64,000 nt of DNA from Paenibacillus illinoisensis NBRC 15959 (GCF_004000925.1 NZ_BIME01000008.1:124001-188000), one strand, 5' to 3'; numbered from the stretch's first letter, positions 8,883 through 17,869 are shown. Notes: generated from the letters alone by a model not told the origin. Program-made: numbers and translations.

Positions 8883-8912
8883 GCGCCCAAGCGGAGTGTT
8901 ACCGAATAAGAT

Positions 8913-8941
8913 TTGGTCCACAGCCTTTTTTCGCATATAAT
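8913..8941 (+). promoter_or_regulatory. Probable sigma-A promoter of the DEAD-box gene
   Basis: TTGGTC (8913-8918), a 17-bp spacer and a perfect TATAAT (8936-8941). This leaves an untranslated leader of about 80 nt before the helicase ATG. Confidence 0.55.
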
Positions 8942-9026
8942 GAAAGATAATGTGATGACAGGCTTATGCTCCAGAAGTACAAGCAGGAAGTAGCATCGTA
9001 AGAATAAAATTAAAGGATGGACATAC

Positions 9027-10400
9027 ATGACGAATGAAACATTTGCTTCAATAGGCGTGGCACAGGATCTGGAGGCGATACTCGCGTCGCACGGGATTAA
9101 CGAACCTTCTCCGGTACAGGCCCAGACCATACCCGTTATTTTGGAAGGCCGCGATGTGGTTGCGAAATCCCAAACGGGTACAGGCAAAACGCTTGCTTAT
9201 CTTCTGCCATTGCTGCAATCCATCAAAAGTGATGTCAAAGGTACACAAAAGCTTATTATAGCGCCTACCCAAGAACTGGCAATGCAGATCGTGCGCGAAG
9301 CACAGCGATATGGAGAGGGACGCAGCATCGGCGTACTTGGCCTCATTGGGGGCGCTGCTGTCAAGCGCCAGATCGAGAAATTGCGTGAGCATCCCGAACT
9401 GGTTGTCGGCACGCCGGGACGACTGAAAGAACTGATCACGCTGAAAAAGCTGAAAATGCACAACGTTTCCACGATTGTCATTGATGAGGCTGACCAGGTA
9501 TTCCAGCTCGGTGGCGTGAGTGATGTGGAGTTTGTGCTTCGCAGTGCACTGCGGGACCGTCAGCTGATTTTCCTGTCTGCGACCATTGATGAGCACACTG
9601 CTGGACTTGCCAAGCGTGAGATGAAGGAACCTGTCCAGATCGGAATTGAACCGGACCGGGCAACTGCTGCGGGACTGGAGCATTATTATTTTGTGGAAGA
9701 GACCCGTAACAAAATCGATATGCTGCGTCGTCTGGTTAGGCAGTATAACCCTGATCGTGCCATTGTGTTTGTGAACGCTACAGAAGACATCGGCGAGGTA
9801 GAGGCCAAAATGAATCATCTGGGACTTTCCGCAGCCGCATTGTATGGTGATGCGGACAAGGTCACCCGGAGCAACGTCCTTTCTGCGTTTCGCAATGGCA
9901 AAATCAAATTGCTGATTGCCAGCGAAGTCGCGGCAAGAGGATTGGATATTGAAGGCTTGCCAATGGTCATCAACTATGACCCTGCTTTTGACTCGGAGCA
10001 CTATGTTCACCGTGCGGGACGCACGGGACGAATGGGACGTAGCGGAATTGTGCTGTCCATCGTGGATGAAACGCAAATCTTCATCATGCGCAAATTTGCA
10101 CGTGAACTTGGCATTGAATTGCCAGAACGCGTTCTGTTCGGCGGCAAAGTACTTGAAGCTGATCCACGTCCCGACACCCGGCCTGAAGGTCATTCTTTCT
10201 CGAGAAAACCGGGACCGTCCCGAGACCGCAAGCCAGGCCAGGCAGGCCGTAACGGCGGAGCAAGAGCTGCTGTGTCGAATCAGCGTACAGCAGACAGCAA
10301 GCCTGCTCGCAATGCTGGAAGAACAGAGCGGGATCAGGATCGTAAAAATAAGGGTGCACCCAAATGGAGCAAGGGAAACACACCGCGTTCCGAAGAATAA
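9027..10400 (+). CDS. DEAD-box ATP-dependent RNA helicase
   Basis: RNA duplex-unwinding enzyme of 457 residues. Motifs in order: Q motif (FASIGV...SPVQAQTIP), Walker A AKSQTGTGKT, PTQELAMQI, GTPGRL, VIDEADQV, SAT in FLSATID, then VFVNAT, RGLDI, and HRAGRTGRMGR in the second RecA domain. Residues from about 375 onward form a basic, low-complexity tail (many Arg, Lys, Gly, Asn, Pro) of the sort that binds RNA. The length and tail are like the YfmL/CshC group of Bacillus helicases, but I do not assign a symbol. ATG follows TTAAAGGATGG. A cold or ribosome-assembly role is typical of the family. Confidence 0.93.
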   Translation: MTNETFASIGVAQDLEAILASHGINEPSPVQAQTIPVILEGRDVVAKSQTGTGKTLAYLLPLLQSIKSDVKGTQKLIIAPTQELAMQIVREAQRYGEGRSIGVLGLIGGAAVKRQIEKLREHPELVVGTPGRLKELITLKKLKMHNVSTIVIDEADQVFQLGGVSDVEFVLRSALRDRQLIFLSATIDEHTAGLAKREMKEPVQIGIEPDRATAAGLEHYYFVEETRNKIDMLRRLVRQYNPDRAIVFVNATEDIGEVEAKMNHLGLSAAALYGDADKVTRSNVLSAFRNGKIKLLIASEVAARGLDIEGLPMVINYDPAFDSEHYVHRAGRTGRMGRSGIVLSIVDETQIFIMRKFARELGIELPERVLFGGKVLEADPRPDTRPEGHSFSRKPGPSRDRKPGQAGRNGGARAAVSNQRTADSKPARNAGRTERDQDRKNKGAPKWSKGNTPRSEE

Positions 10401-10427
10401 AACCTGACGAAAGAGGTGCAGGGATTG

Positions 10428-11180
10428 ATGGATAACGGACAAACGCCCGTACTTAAAATCAGCGGGTTAAGCGGAGGATACAGTGCCAAACGGCCGGTTC
10501 TCCACGGTATCGATCTCGAAGTTGGACGCGGAGAGATGGTCGGACTGATCGGATTAAACGGTGCCGGAAAAAGTACCACAATGAAACATATTTTAGGCTT
10601 GATGACTCCCCAGCAAGGGGAGGTTCGGGTCATGGGCAAGAAGCGGGACGAGGACGCGCAGATCTATCAATCGGCGATGGCATTTGTACCGGAGTCCCCC
10701 GAATTGTATGACGAGATGACCGTAATGGAGCATCTGGAGTTCACAGCCAGAGCATATGGCGTATCCGAAGCGGATTTCAAACACCGTACGGAGAAATTGC
10801 TGGACCTGTTCCGCATGAGGGAGAAAAGCACAAGCCTGTCGACCCATCTGTCCAAAGGAATGCGGCAGAAGGTGATGATCATGTGTGCTTTTGTTGCAGG
10901 GCCCCCGCTCTACATTATTGATGAACCGTTCCTTGGGCTCGACCCGCTCGGAATTCGTTCTTTGCTGGATTTCATGTTGGAAATGAAGGCATCCGGATCA
11001 TCCATTTTGTTGAGTTCGCACATTCTGTCCACGATTGAAAACTACTGCGATCGCTTTGTTGTATTGCATCGGGGTCAGGTTATCGCTCATGGAACATTGA
11101 ATGAGCTGCGCACCCAGTTCGGAGATTCGGATGCGGCGCTGGAGCACATGTTCTATTCTCTTGTGCAGGGCAGGGATTAG
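10428..11180 (+). CDS. ecsA: ABC transporter ATP-binding protein EcsA
   Basis: ATPase of the Ecs ABC transporter, which in Bacilli affects protein secretion, intramembrane proteolysis and sporulation. It has 250 residues from the chosen ATG, which lies 9 bp after AAGAGGTG. Walker A GLNGAGKSTT, Q-loop region, signature LSTHLSKGMRQK (a degenerate ABC signature, as in EcsA), Walker B LYIIDEPFLGLD and the H-loop SSHILST are visible. The permease gene follows after 2 bp. Assignment to EcsA rests on the pairing with an EcsB-like permease and on the recognisable N-terminus; substrate unknown. Confidence 0.88.
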   Translation: MDNGQTPVLKISGLSGGYSAKRPVLHGIDLEVGRGEMVGLIGLNGAGKSTTMKHILGLMTPQQGEVRVMGKKRDEDAQIYQSAMAFVPESPELYDEMTVMEHLEFTARAYGVSEADFKHRTEKLLDLFRMREKSTSLSTHLSKGMRQKVMIMCAFVAGPPLYIIDEPFLGLDPLGIRSLLDFMLEMKASGSSILLSSHILSTIENYCDRFVVLHRGQVIAHGTLNELRTQFGDSDAALEHMFYSLVQGRD

Positions 11181-11182
11181 GC

Positions 11183-12400
11183 ATGGACCTCAAGCTGTTA
11201 TGGAAGCAAAGACGCACGGGATTCTGGAACGGAATTCTTCCTTATCTGGGCTATGTCATACAGAGTGGCGTGGCCATGGTCTTTCTCTTTCTCGTCATTG
11301 CATTCTCTGCCTGGTATACCTCGTTTGTACAAAACATTCCTGCTGGATTTCCAATTCGCTGGATTGCATTGCTGCTGCTGGCACCGCTAGTCCTGTTCAG
11401 CAGTTATCGTACATATCTGCATCCTGCCGATATCGTATTTCTGAGACCTCAGGAGTACCGGATGCAGGAGTACCTGAAGAACAGTTTTGCCCGGGGAATC
11501 ATCTACAAAAGTCTGGGCATGCTGCTCGTATTTGTTACGCTGTGGCCTCTCTATGTTCGGGCGGACCAGGATGCAAGGCCATTTGGCTGGTTTATCGTTC
11601 TTTTGCTCCTCTGGAAGGGACTGGCTAGCTATGGCGCCTGGCAGGAGCTGCGGATGGTTCAGACCGGGGCGGCCAGAGGCTATCGTTTGCTGCGCTGGGC
11701 ACTGTCTATACTTGCGATTGCCGCATGGTTGTGGCAGCCTCCACTGCGTAGTGTCTGGTTCCTGTTGCTGCTGGCGGCCCTCTATGTGGTCGCACTGCGA
11801 ATTCCGGTGAAGCACCGGATAGCATGGGAACGTCTGATTCAGGTGGAGCAGGGCCAGGCCGGTCGGGTCATGCAGACACTGGGCTGGTTCGTGGATGTAC
11901 CATCATCCGGCCAGAAAGTAAGTGCTCGCCGCTGGCTCAGTAAGTGGGGAAGCAGACTACCCTGGAATGCAGGGAAAGCCTATCGCTATCTCATTACCAA
12001 AACATTCATTCGAACCGAAGTGTTCACCATTGTGTTGCGATTGATCGTACTGGGCATGCTGCTCAGCTGGTGGACAGCGGGAAGTTACTTTGGCGTAGGG
12101 GTATATCTGTTCTTCCTTCTGCTGGTTGGTGTTCAGCTTGGCGCATTACGCCGCAGTCATGGTGAATCCTTCTGGATCATGATCTATCCCATCTCTGCAG
12201 AGAGCCGCCGTTCCCAGGTGCTCGGATTCATCTTCAATCTGCATGCTATTGCTGCTCTATTGATGTGGCTTCCGATGTGGGCTGCCGGAATAAGTGGATT
12301 GAGTGTTACCGGAATAGCGCTGGTGCTCGGCGCGCTGGTGATCTACCTCATGAGGCGTTCGCAGGGCAACAAATGGTTGAAGGAAGAAGAAGACGAATGA
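11183..12400 (+). CDS. ecsB: ABC transporter permease EcsB
   Basis: Membrane partner of EcsA, 405 residues. Several hydrophobic segments are visible: about residues 20-45, 55-75, 105-125, 170-205, two around 285-325, and two near 345-390. The soluble stretch RIPVKHRIAWERLIQVEQ is typical of EcsB. It begins 2 bp after the ecsA stop, so the two are translationally linked. The third gene of the B. subtilis ecs operon (ecsC) is absent; a terminator follows 87 bp downstream. Confidence 0.88.
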   Translation: MDLKLLWKQRRTGFWNGILPYLGYVIQSGVAMVFLFLVIAFSAWYTSFVQNIPAGFPIRWIALLLLAPLVLFSSYRTYLHPADIVFLRPQEYRMQEYLKNSFARGIIYKSLGMLLVFVTLWPLYVRADQDARPFGWFIVLLLLWKGLASYGAWQELRMVQTGAARGYRLLRWALSILAIAAWLWQPPLRSVWFLLLLAALYVVALRIPVKHRIAWERLIQVEQGQAGRVMQTLGWFVDVPSSGQKVSARRWLSKWGSRLPWNAGKAYRYLITKTFIRTEVFTIVLRLIVLGMLLSWWTAGSYFGVGVYLFFLLLVGVQLGALRRSHGESFWIMIYPISAESRRSQVLGFIFNLHAIAALLMWLPMWAAGISGLSVTGIALVLGALVIYLMRRSQGNKWLKEEEDE

Positions 12401-12486
12401 AACTTGACCTTGTTGATGCAGACCTGGACTGGTGAAGGTAAACTACAGCAACGAGGGTACTGTTGATATAAACAAACAATATCGAA

Positions 12487-12537
12487 AAAAAGACGGTTAT
12501 GTTGAGGCTGAGTCCCCAAATAACCGTCTTTTTTTGT
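12487..12537. terminator. Bidirectional terminator between ecsB and the tiny spore gene
   Basis: AAAAAGACGGTTA (12487-12499) is complementary to TAACCGTCTTTTT (12521-12533), with A-runs on the left and T-runs on the right, so it can stop transcription of ecsAB and of the minus-strand gene at 12583-12720. Confidence 0.85.
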
Positions 12538-12582
12538 TGCGGTCAGATCACGTGGCGCTGCCGCTTGACCAGAGCGATTGAA

Positions 12583-12720
12583 CTAGCAGAGGAACGATTT
12601 CGTGATGATAACGAGCAAGATGAACAGAACAAGAATCGCACCTGTATTTGTAAATCCTCCGAAACCGCCGCATCCATAACCGTATCCATAACCGCCTCTT
12701 GTTTCTTCAACTCCAGACAT
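12583..12720 (-). CDS. YjcZ-family tiny sporulation protein
   Basis: A 45-residue protein, too short for common gene finders. Residues 1-23 are Gly/Tyr-rich with a single Cys (GGYGYGYGCGGFGGF); residues 27-41 form one transmembrane helix (GAILVLFILLVIITK). This is the plan of the YjcZ/tiny-TM family found in Bacillus and Paenibacillus spores. The ATG has GAAAGGGGAAT upstream. On the same strand CATAGTATA (12769-12777) matches the sigma-K -10 consensus CATANNNTA exactly, about 49 nt before the start, although no clear AC-type -35 is seen. The protein ends in Cys. Role: spore-associated membrane peptide, exact function unknown. Confidence 0.85.
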   Translation of the reverse strand: MSGVEETRGGYGYGYGCGGFGGFTNTGAILVLFILLVIITKSFLC

Positions 12721-12768
12721 GGGTCATTCCCCTTTCGAGTGGTGTTTGGCACGCCCTTGCGTACAACG

Positions 12769-12777
12769 TATACTATG
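12769..12777 (-). promoter_or_regulatory. Candidate sigma-K -10 element for the YjcZ-like gene
   Basis: On the minus strand the bases read CATAGTATA, a perfect CATANNNTA. The -35 region is not convincing. This fits late mother-cell expression of the downstream tiny protein. Confidence 0.4.
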
Positions 12778-12877
12778 TGCCTTGGGTTTTTGCTGATTGG
12801 GCCACTGCCCGGAATCATTTAGAAATAAATATATTTCAGGTGAAGCACAGCTTCTGCTGATGAAAATAAAACATGCC

Positions 12878-12930
12878 AAACAGCCCTCTCTGGAGACGTG
12901 GTGTGCACATCACCGTATAGAGGGCTGTTT
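12878..12930. terminator. Hairpin downstream of the aminotransferase gene
   Basis: AAACAGCCCTCT (12878-12889) is perfectly complementary to AGAGGGCTGTTT (12919-12930) with a 29-nt loop. It sits 78 bp after the minus-strand aminotransferase stop; T-richness on the exit side is modest, so it may be a weak terminator or a 3' stability element. Confidence 0.55.
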
Positions 12931-13007
12931 ATATTGCAGGACATGCCCAGAAGCCTGGGAACGTCCTGAGTTATTCATTTTTACAAGAGCGAAGCCGCTG
13001 CTTGGAA

Positions 13008-14306
13008 TCAGTTGTTCTTCAGATCCGTAATTCCACGGTAGATGGTGTCAAACAGATCTTCCAATCCGGACTCTTCAATACAGGAGAAGGCGATGCGCAG
13101 ATCAGCCTCACCCAGTGCAATGGTACCTACACCGTACTTGTGCAGCAAGTGGGAACGAAGTGTTTCTGCATCAACGTCTTTTAGCTTCAGACACATGAAG
13201 TAACCGGAGTTGAACGGATAGTAATCCCAGACCTCGCCGTATTTGCCGCTATCGAGAATGGCTTTCACCTTGTTCGCACGGCCTTTCATGATCTCAAACT
13301 TCTCCTGTTTCTGTGCTTCAAACTCCGGTGCTTTCAGTGCATCCAGGACAAAGGTCTGTGAAGGATGCGGACCACTGGAGATGGTTGCCCGGATAATGCC
13401 AAGCGTTTTTTGCTCCAGCGCATGCAGAACCGCAGCATTTTCATGTCCATAAGTGATGAAGCCAACGCGGAAGCCCCATACGAACTCTTCCTTCGTTGCA
13501 CCATCCACTTTGACAGTGAGCACGCGTGGATGAATGTTAGCCAATTTGCCAAACAACGATTCGTGAATGGAATCCTCGAAGAACAGACCAAAGTAGGCAT
13601 CGTCTGTCACGGCAATCACATCTACGCCTGCTTCCGCAGCCTGACGGATGGTGTCCACAATCGCATCGGCTTCTTGGCCTCCAGGTGTGTAGCCTGTTGG
13701 ATTGTTCGGGAAGTTGAGCAGCACGATGGCTTTGCCTTTGCCCTTCTGTGCAAGCAGTGCTTCAAGCAGTCCCTGACTGTTAAAGTTCAATTGGTCATCG
13801 AACAGGGGATAATGAACCAGCTGGCCATGACGACGAATTCCGAAAGTCAGCTCGTAATTTTCCCAGTTTTTATCCGGATATATAACAGCGTCTCCTTCTT
13901 CAACGAAGAGATCGGCTACAATACTAAGTCCGTGAGTCAATGCATTGGTAACAATAGGGTTGCCAAATGTTTTGCCTTCAAGTGAAGGGGTCTCCTTCAG
14001 CATTTTGTCTCTCCATACCGTCCGCAGTTCAGGCTTACCCGCAGGCGGAGCGTAAGGATAGAGGTCCTTCGGTTGGAATGCAGACAGCTTCTCCTGAATA
14101 ACCGGAAGATGCATCGGCACACCGCCCTCCAGAGCAATACCAATCGTAGCATTATAGGTCTTGGCCAGGCTTGCTGCTTCAGCAGACTGACTCAGGATAC
14201 CTTCTTTTGGGAAATAGATCTCTTTGCCGAGCTGCGACAGCATGGAGTAGACGTGACTGCTGCCTGCCTGAATACTTTCGTTCAACTGTTCAGCCAGTGG
14301 ATTCAT
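13008..14306 (-). CDS. PLP-dependent aminotransferase, class I/II fold
   Basis: Transfers amino groups between an amino acid and a 2-oxo acid; cytosolic. It has 432 residues from the ATG at 14306, which lies 5 bp after AAGGATG; an ATG three codons earlier overlaps the ribosome site. Class I landmarks are LEGGVPMHLP, YPYAPPAGKPELR, NFPNNPTGYT, VTDDAYFGLFFED and the PLP-lysine segment GATKEEFVWGFRVGFIT, followed by the distal Arg region LRIAFSCIEE. The family is usually annotated as an aromatic or aspartate-type aminotransferase; the substrate is not decided by the sequence. Monocistronic, with a hairpin downstream. Confidence 0.88.
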   Translation of the reverse strand: MNPLAEQLNESIQAGSSHVYSMLSQLGKEIYFPKEGILSQSAEAASLAKTYNATIGIALEGGVPMHLPVIQEKLSAFQPKDLYPYAPPAGKPELRTVWRDKMLKETPSLEGKTFGNPIVTNALTHGLSIVADLFVEEGDAVIYPDKNWENYELTFGIRRHGQLVHYPLFDDQLNFNSQGLLEALLAQKGKGKAIVLLNFPNNPTGYTPGGQEADAIVDTIRQAAEAGVDVIAVTDDAYFGLFFEDSIHESLFGKLANIHPRVLTVKVDGATKEEFVWGFRVGFITYGHENAAVLHALEQKTLGIIRATISSGPHPSQTFVLDALKAPEFEAQKQEKFEIMKGRANKVKAILDSGKYGEVWDYYPFNSGYFMCLKLKDVDAETLRSHLLHKYGVGTIALGEADLRIAFSCIEESGLEDLFDTIYRGITDLKNN

Positions 14307-14348
14307 TCTTTTCATCCTTCCAAGTCTTTGGGATTCAACTGCCTAACA

Positions 14349-14377
14349 TTATATCACCTTGACATCCCCCCGTCACG
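14349..14377 (-). promoter_or_regulatory. Probable promoter of the aminotransferase gene
   Basis: On the minus strand GTGACG is followed after 17 bp by TGATATAAT, a perfect TATAAT with an extended TGN element, about 43 nt before the ATG. Confidence 0.5.
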
Positions 14378-14483
14378 GAAATTACGCAATATGACAGTTA
14401 TATCACTTCACCGCGTTGTTGCAGGAGGTCGGAAGGCGGAATTTAGGCACGTTGTTCCCTATGGTGTAGCAAGAAAATACCGT

Positions 14484-15101
14484 TTATTGCTGGTGAAAAG
14501 GACAATATTTCCGCATCATTTCGGCTGTTTCTGTATCTCTTCCCTCATTGCGCAGTTCCAGCTGCCCGCTGATATGCTCGAATCGCTCGGTGGAGAGATT
14601 CTGACCAAATTTGAACTTGGCAGTGATGTGCTCCGGTACAATCCGAACCACAGCAACAGCTTTGAGATTACCCTTATACCGGGAATCGGCAGCATCAATG
14701 GGAACATATCCACCCTGCGGCTGAAGCTTCTCCATGAAGCGCTGCAGCACCTTGCCCTTGATTTCCAGATCCTGAACAGGCTCTGCCTGACCGGATGCCA
14801 TGACACTTTTGAAAAAGGAGGTTGCGGGACAAGCCAGTTCGGGATCACTGAAATAGGAGGGGATCAGTGAAAATTCTTCAGCCACCGTAAAGCTGACCGA
14901 GGAATCATGCTTGATTTGTTTCATTTTCTCCCCGGCAAGACTGCCATGGAAGTAGAAGCATCCGTCCATATAGACGAAATTGAGTGGTGTAACCCGTGGT
15001 TGTCCATCCGGACTGACAGTTCCCAGAAATCCGAAGGAGCACTGATCCAGAAATGCTGTAATTTCTTTCTCTTCATTCACTGTAAATTCTTTGCGTCTCA
15101 T
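14484..15101 (-). CDS. Pyridoxamine 5'-phosphate oxidase-family flavin-binding protein
   Basis: A 205-residue split-barrel protein of the NimA-like/PNPOx-like group that binds FMN. Evidence is the start LDQCSFGFLGTVSPDGQPRVTPLNFVYMDGCFYFHGS, the AGEKMKQIKHDSSVSFTV block and the C-terminal YKGNLKAVAVVRIVPEHITAKFKFGQNL. It is transcribed divergently from the MocR regulator with 213 bp between, the classical arrangement in which a MocR protein controls a vitamin B6 or flavin-linked enzyme. True PNPOx activity is not shown by the sequence; a small-molecule reductase or a haem/FMN sensor is possible. ATG follows AAGGGGGAAAAC. Confidence 0.85.
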   Translation of the reverse strand: MRRKEFTVNEEKEITAFLDQCSFGFLGTVSPDGQPRVTPLNFVYMDGCFYFHGSLAGEKMKQIKHDSSVSFTVAEEFSLIPSYFSDPELACPATSFFKSVMASGQAEPVQDLEIKGKVLQRFMEKLQPQGGYVPIDAADSRYKGNLKAVAVVRIVPEHITAKFKFGQNLSTERFEHISGQLELRNEGRDTETAEMMRKYCPFHQQ

Positions 15102-15177
15102 ATGGTTTTCCCCCTTGGTTGTGATTCATCTGAACTTGAATGGCAATTGAAATGTTGCTCTAACGATAAAACATGCA

Positions 15178-15206
15178 TTGACATAAAAATAGATCCAATT
15201 TACATT
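15178..15206 (+). promoter_or_regulatory. Sigma-A promoter of the MocR gene
   Basis: TTGACA (15178-15183), a spacer of exactly 17 bp and TACATT (15201-15206). The surrounding AT-rich 213-bp divergent region, with repeats like ATCCAATT and GGCCAATTA, is a plausible MocR operator shared with the flavin-protein gene. Confidence 0.65.
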
Positions 15207-15314
15207 CATTTTTATAGGCCAATTACTGAGGTGGAAGTTGGAGACTACAATGAACTTGGAGTAAGAAGCACCGCCATATGGTTTGAAAATATTAAAGAAA
15301 GGAGAGCGAGAGTC

Positions 15315-16766
15315 ATGGAACTGTGGCTGCCCTTGGATTCCTATGAGCATCAGCATCGTTATAAATACACGGCACTGTATCATGCCTTGCGCGACGCCAT
15401 TCATGCGGGAACACTCGTGGAAGGGGCACGTCTTCCTTCTACGCGAGAACTCGCAAGCCAGTATGACATGTCACGCGGTTCTGTGGCACAGGTATACGAC
15501 ATGCTGCTCGCGGATGGTTACGTAGAGGCACATCGGGGCAGAGGTACGTTCGTTAAAGGCACATTTAGGACAGAGGCACAAGGGGAACAGGAAGCAGTCA
15601 TTCAGCTCTCCCCATGGGGAGAACGCGTAAGCAGACTGGATACCCAAAAAGGAACGGAATCTGTCTCTGTTCAGGATCGGCATATCATCGATTTTCATGT
15701 CCATCGCATGCCGGCTGGCCACTTCCCCACATCGGAATGGAAAAGCGCACTCGCCGCCGTACACCGAAGCGATTGGCGGGAGCAAAGCGGTGCAGCAGGA
15801 GACCCTGAACTGCGTGAGGCCATCGCTTCACATCTGAGATGGACACGGGGGATTCAGGCGGATGCATCCCAGATTGTACTGTTCAGTGGTTCGATGCAAG
15901 GTATTACATTGCTGGCACAGCTGCTGATCCCGGAAGGGGCGCAGGTCATATTGGAAAATCCGGGGTACCAGGGAATCGCACATGCGGTGAACGCCTGTGG
16001 GGGCAGAGCTGTACCGACAGCTGTTGATTCGCAGGGCATCATCCCTGAAGATTGGAACGCCCAGACGCTGTTCGTTACCCCAACCCGGCAGTTCCCGACT
16101 GGGGCGGTGTTAGGACTGGATAGACGCAAAACGCTGCTAGCCTGGGCCTCGAGGCGCAACGCCGTCATCATTGAAGATGACTACGACAGTGAATTTCGCT
16201 GGGGAGGCAGACCGATTGAACCGCTTAAAGTATTGGATCGCGAGCAGCGGGTGATCTATGTCGGATCATTCTCACAGACAATGATTGCTTCCTTCCGGCT
16301 GGGCTATGCGGTCCTGCCTTCAAGTCTGGTGCAGCCACTCCTTGCAGCGAAAGCCCTATATGAGCCGGTACCCCCTGCGTTATTGGATCAGCGAGCCTTG
16401 GCCAAATTCATGAGCAGGGGCGGATATCTGCGGCATTTGAGACGGTTAACCCGGCTATACGGGGAACGGCATGCTTTTTTTGTCCAGGAGATGGTACATC
16501 AGTTACCAGAGGCTTTCACCATGCAGCCAGGAGATGCAGGACTTCACATCTACGCGACCTGGAATGGCAGTCCGGACAGCTTTCTGAAATTCAAAACGAT
16601 AGCGAAGGAAGAAGGCGTGATATTTCGGGATGCCGAGCGTTATCAGCTGATCCCCGGTCCTCCTGCTGTTTGTTTTGGCTTTGCGCATCTGGAGAAAGAG
16701 GAGATCACGGAAGGCATCAGAAGACTGCGGCTGGCATGGGAGAAGAGTACATTTTCGTTTCACTGA
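15315..16766 (+). CDS. MocR/GntR-type regulator with aminotransferase-like domain
   Basis: A 483-residue transcription factor. Residues about 14-80 are a GntR winged helix (ALYHALRDAIHAGTLVEGARLPSTRELA then SRGSVAQVYDMLLADGYV). Residues from about 125 form a fold-type I aminotransferase-like domain with FSGSMQGITLLAQLL, NPGYQG, VTPTRQFPTGAVL and EDDYDSEFRW. The usual PLP-anchoring lysine of this family sits in a GTFSK motif; here it reads GSFSQ (bases 16264-16278), so the lysine is replaced by glutamine and a Schiff base with PLP cannot form there. The start at 15315 follows AAAGGAGAGCG; upstream open frame is non-coding. Probably regulates the divergent flavin-protein gene and itself. Confidence 0.9.
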   Translation: MELWLPLDSYEHQHRYKYTALYHALRDAIHAGTLVEGARLPSTRELASQYDMSRGSVAQVYDMLLADGYVEAHRGRGTFVKGTFRTEAQGEQEAVIQLSPWGERVSRLDTQKGTESVSVQDRHIIDFHVHRMPAGHFPTSEWKSALAAVHRSDWREQSGAAGDPELREAIASHLRWTRGIQADASQIVLFSGSMQGITLLAQLLIPEGAQVILENPGYQGIAHAVNACGGRAVPTAVDSQGIIPEDWNAQTLFVTPTRQFPTGAVLGLDRRKTLLAWASRRNAVIIEDDYDSEFRWGGRPIEPLKVLDREQRVIYVGSFSQTMIASFRLGYAVLPSSLVQPLLAAKALYEPVPPALLDQRALAKFMSRGGYLRHLRRLTRLYGERHAFFVQEMVHQLPEAFTMQPGDAGLHIYATWNGSPDSFLKFKTIAKEEGVIFRDAERYQLIPGPPAVCFGFAHLEKEEITEGIRRLRLAWEKSTFSFH

Positions 16767-16992
16767 AATTCGCTGTATAATGGATGAAGACATTTCGCTC
16801 CGGGAGGAGCAGAAATCACATACAAGCACTTTGCATCAGATTCCAGGAAGCGTACTGAGTTTAGGGACAGGCTGAACCGAAAGGATTGTGTTCTAATTCT
16901 AAGGCCTGTTAACCGTAAGCGATCTATAAGCGATTGGAATTCAATGATGATGCAACATGCGGAGAGATTAACTTTCAAGGGGGAGTGGCGAC

Positions 16993-17778
16993 ATGCTGCA
17001 GGCATCGCCGTCATCTTTTGTTATTTTGCCCGCCGTCGCCAAAATTGTCTGCGAACCGGGATGGAAGTGGCAGAAGCGGGAAAAACCGATGCAGAACTAT
17101 GACTTATTTTATGTATGGAGTGGGGAAGGGACCGTTGTGCTAAATGACCGGTCGTATGAGGTCGGCAAAGGCAGCTGTTTCCTATTTAGACCAGGCGATC
17201 ATCCTACTGCAACACATAATAAGCAAAAACCGTTGGTACTTACGTATATTCATTTTGATGTAGATATACCTGTGAATGATGTGCCTCAGTCTTATCGTGA
17301 GGTACAGGAAACCGTGGAATTCGAACATTTGCTGGCCCGGTATGTAAGACTGTTCTTATCCGATGTATATGGGCGGGACGAGGAGAGTCGGCTTATTTTG
17401 AAACAGCTGATGATTCATTTGCTGCGTGCGGATACGGAATCACCTGTGGAGAAAAGGGTCAGCAATCAATTGTCGGATGTCATTCAGGAAGTGGCGAATT
17501 ATGTACGCCAGCATCCGGGGATTACCCACCGGGTGGAGGATCTGGCTGCACGTGCGGGCTTGTCGCCCCGATACTTCTCTATCAAATTCAAGGAATTAAT
17601 CGGCTCTTCTGTTCAGTCGTATATCATTCGCATGCGCATTGAGCGCGCAGAACATTTGCTGGTGCATACGGGCATGAATGTAACCGAGGTCGCCGATGCC
17701 CTCGGGTATCGGGATATCTTTTTCTTCAGTCGTCAGTTCAAGCAATACACCGGCAAAAGTCCTTCCGAGATTCGTTAG
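16993..17778 (+). CDS. AraC-family transcriptional regulator
   Basis: A 261-residue one-component regulator. The N-terminal half is a cupin-like sensor (MQNYDLFYVWSGEGTVVLND, then GSCFLFRPGDHPTA and IHFDVD). The C-terminal 100 residues carry two helix-turn-helix units: VEDLAARAGLSPRYFSIKFKELIGSSVQSYI and GMNVTEVADALGYRDIFFFSRQFKQYTGKSPSEIR. Cupin plus AraC is the layout of many sugar-utilisation regulators in Paenibacillus. The ATG lies behind CAAGGGGGAG. No sugar operon lies next to it, so its target is unknown. Confidence 0.92.
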   Translation: MLQASPSSFVILPAVAKIVCEPGWKWQKREKPMQNYDLFYVWSGEGTVVLNDRSYEVGKGSCFLFRPGDHPTATHNKQKPLVLTYIHFDVDIPVNDVPQSYREVQETVEFEHLLARYVRLFLSDVYGRDEESRLILKQLMIHLLRADTESPVEKRVSNQLSDVIQEVANYVRQHPGITHRVEDLAARAGLSPRYFSIKFKELIGSSVQSYIIRMRIERAEHLLVHTGMNVTEVADALGYRDIFFFSRQFKQYTGKSPSEIR

Positions 17779-17869
17779 GTACGACGCCTGAGATCAGGGT
17801 AACGTTTCAAGTCTGGAGGCTAGGGGTAAGTAAGTAGCATTCCAGACGAAACGAAAGGGGGAACTTGTG

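Noticed and set aside
9048..10442. 464-codon minus-strand frame opposite the DEAD-box helicase
   Set aside because: The sense strand has all helicase motifs; the antisense translation resembles no protein and is a codon-bias shadow.
14907..15314. Upstream extension of the MocR reading frame by about 136 codons
   Set aside because: It runs through the divergent promoter region and into the antisense of the flavin-protein gene; the GntR domain starts right after the ATG with a ribosome site at 15315.
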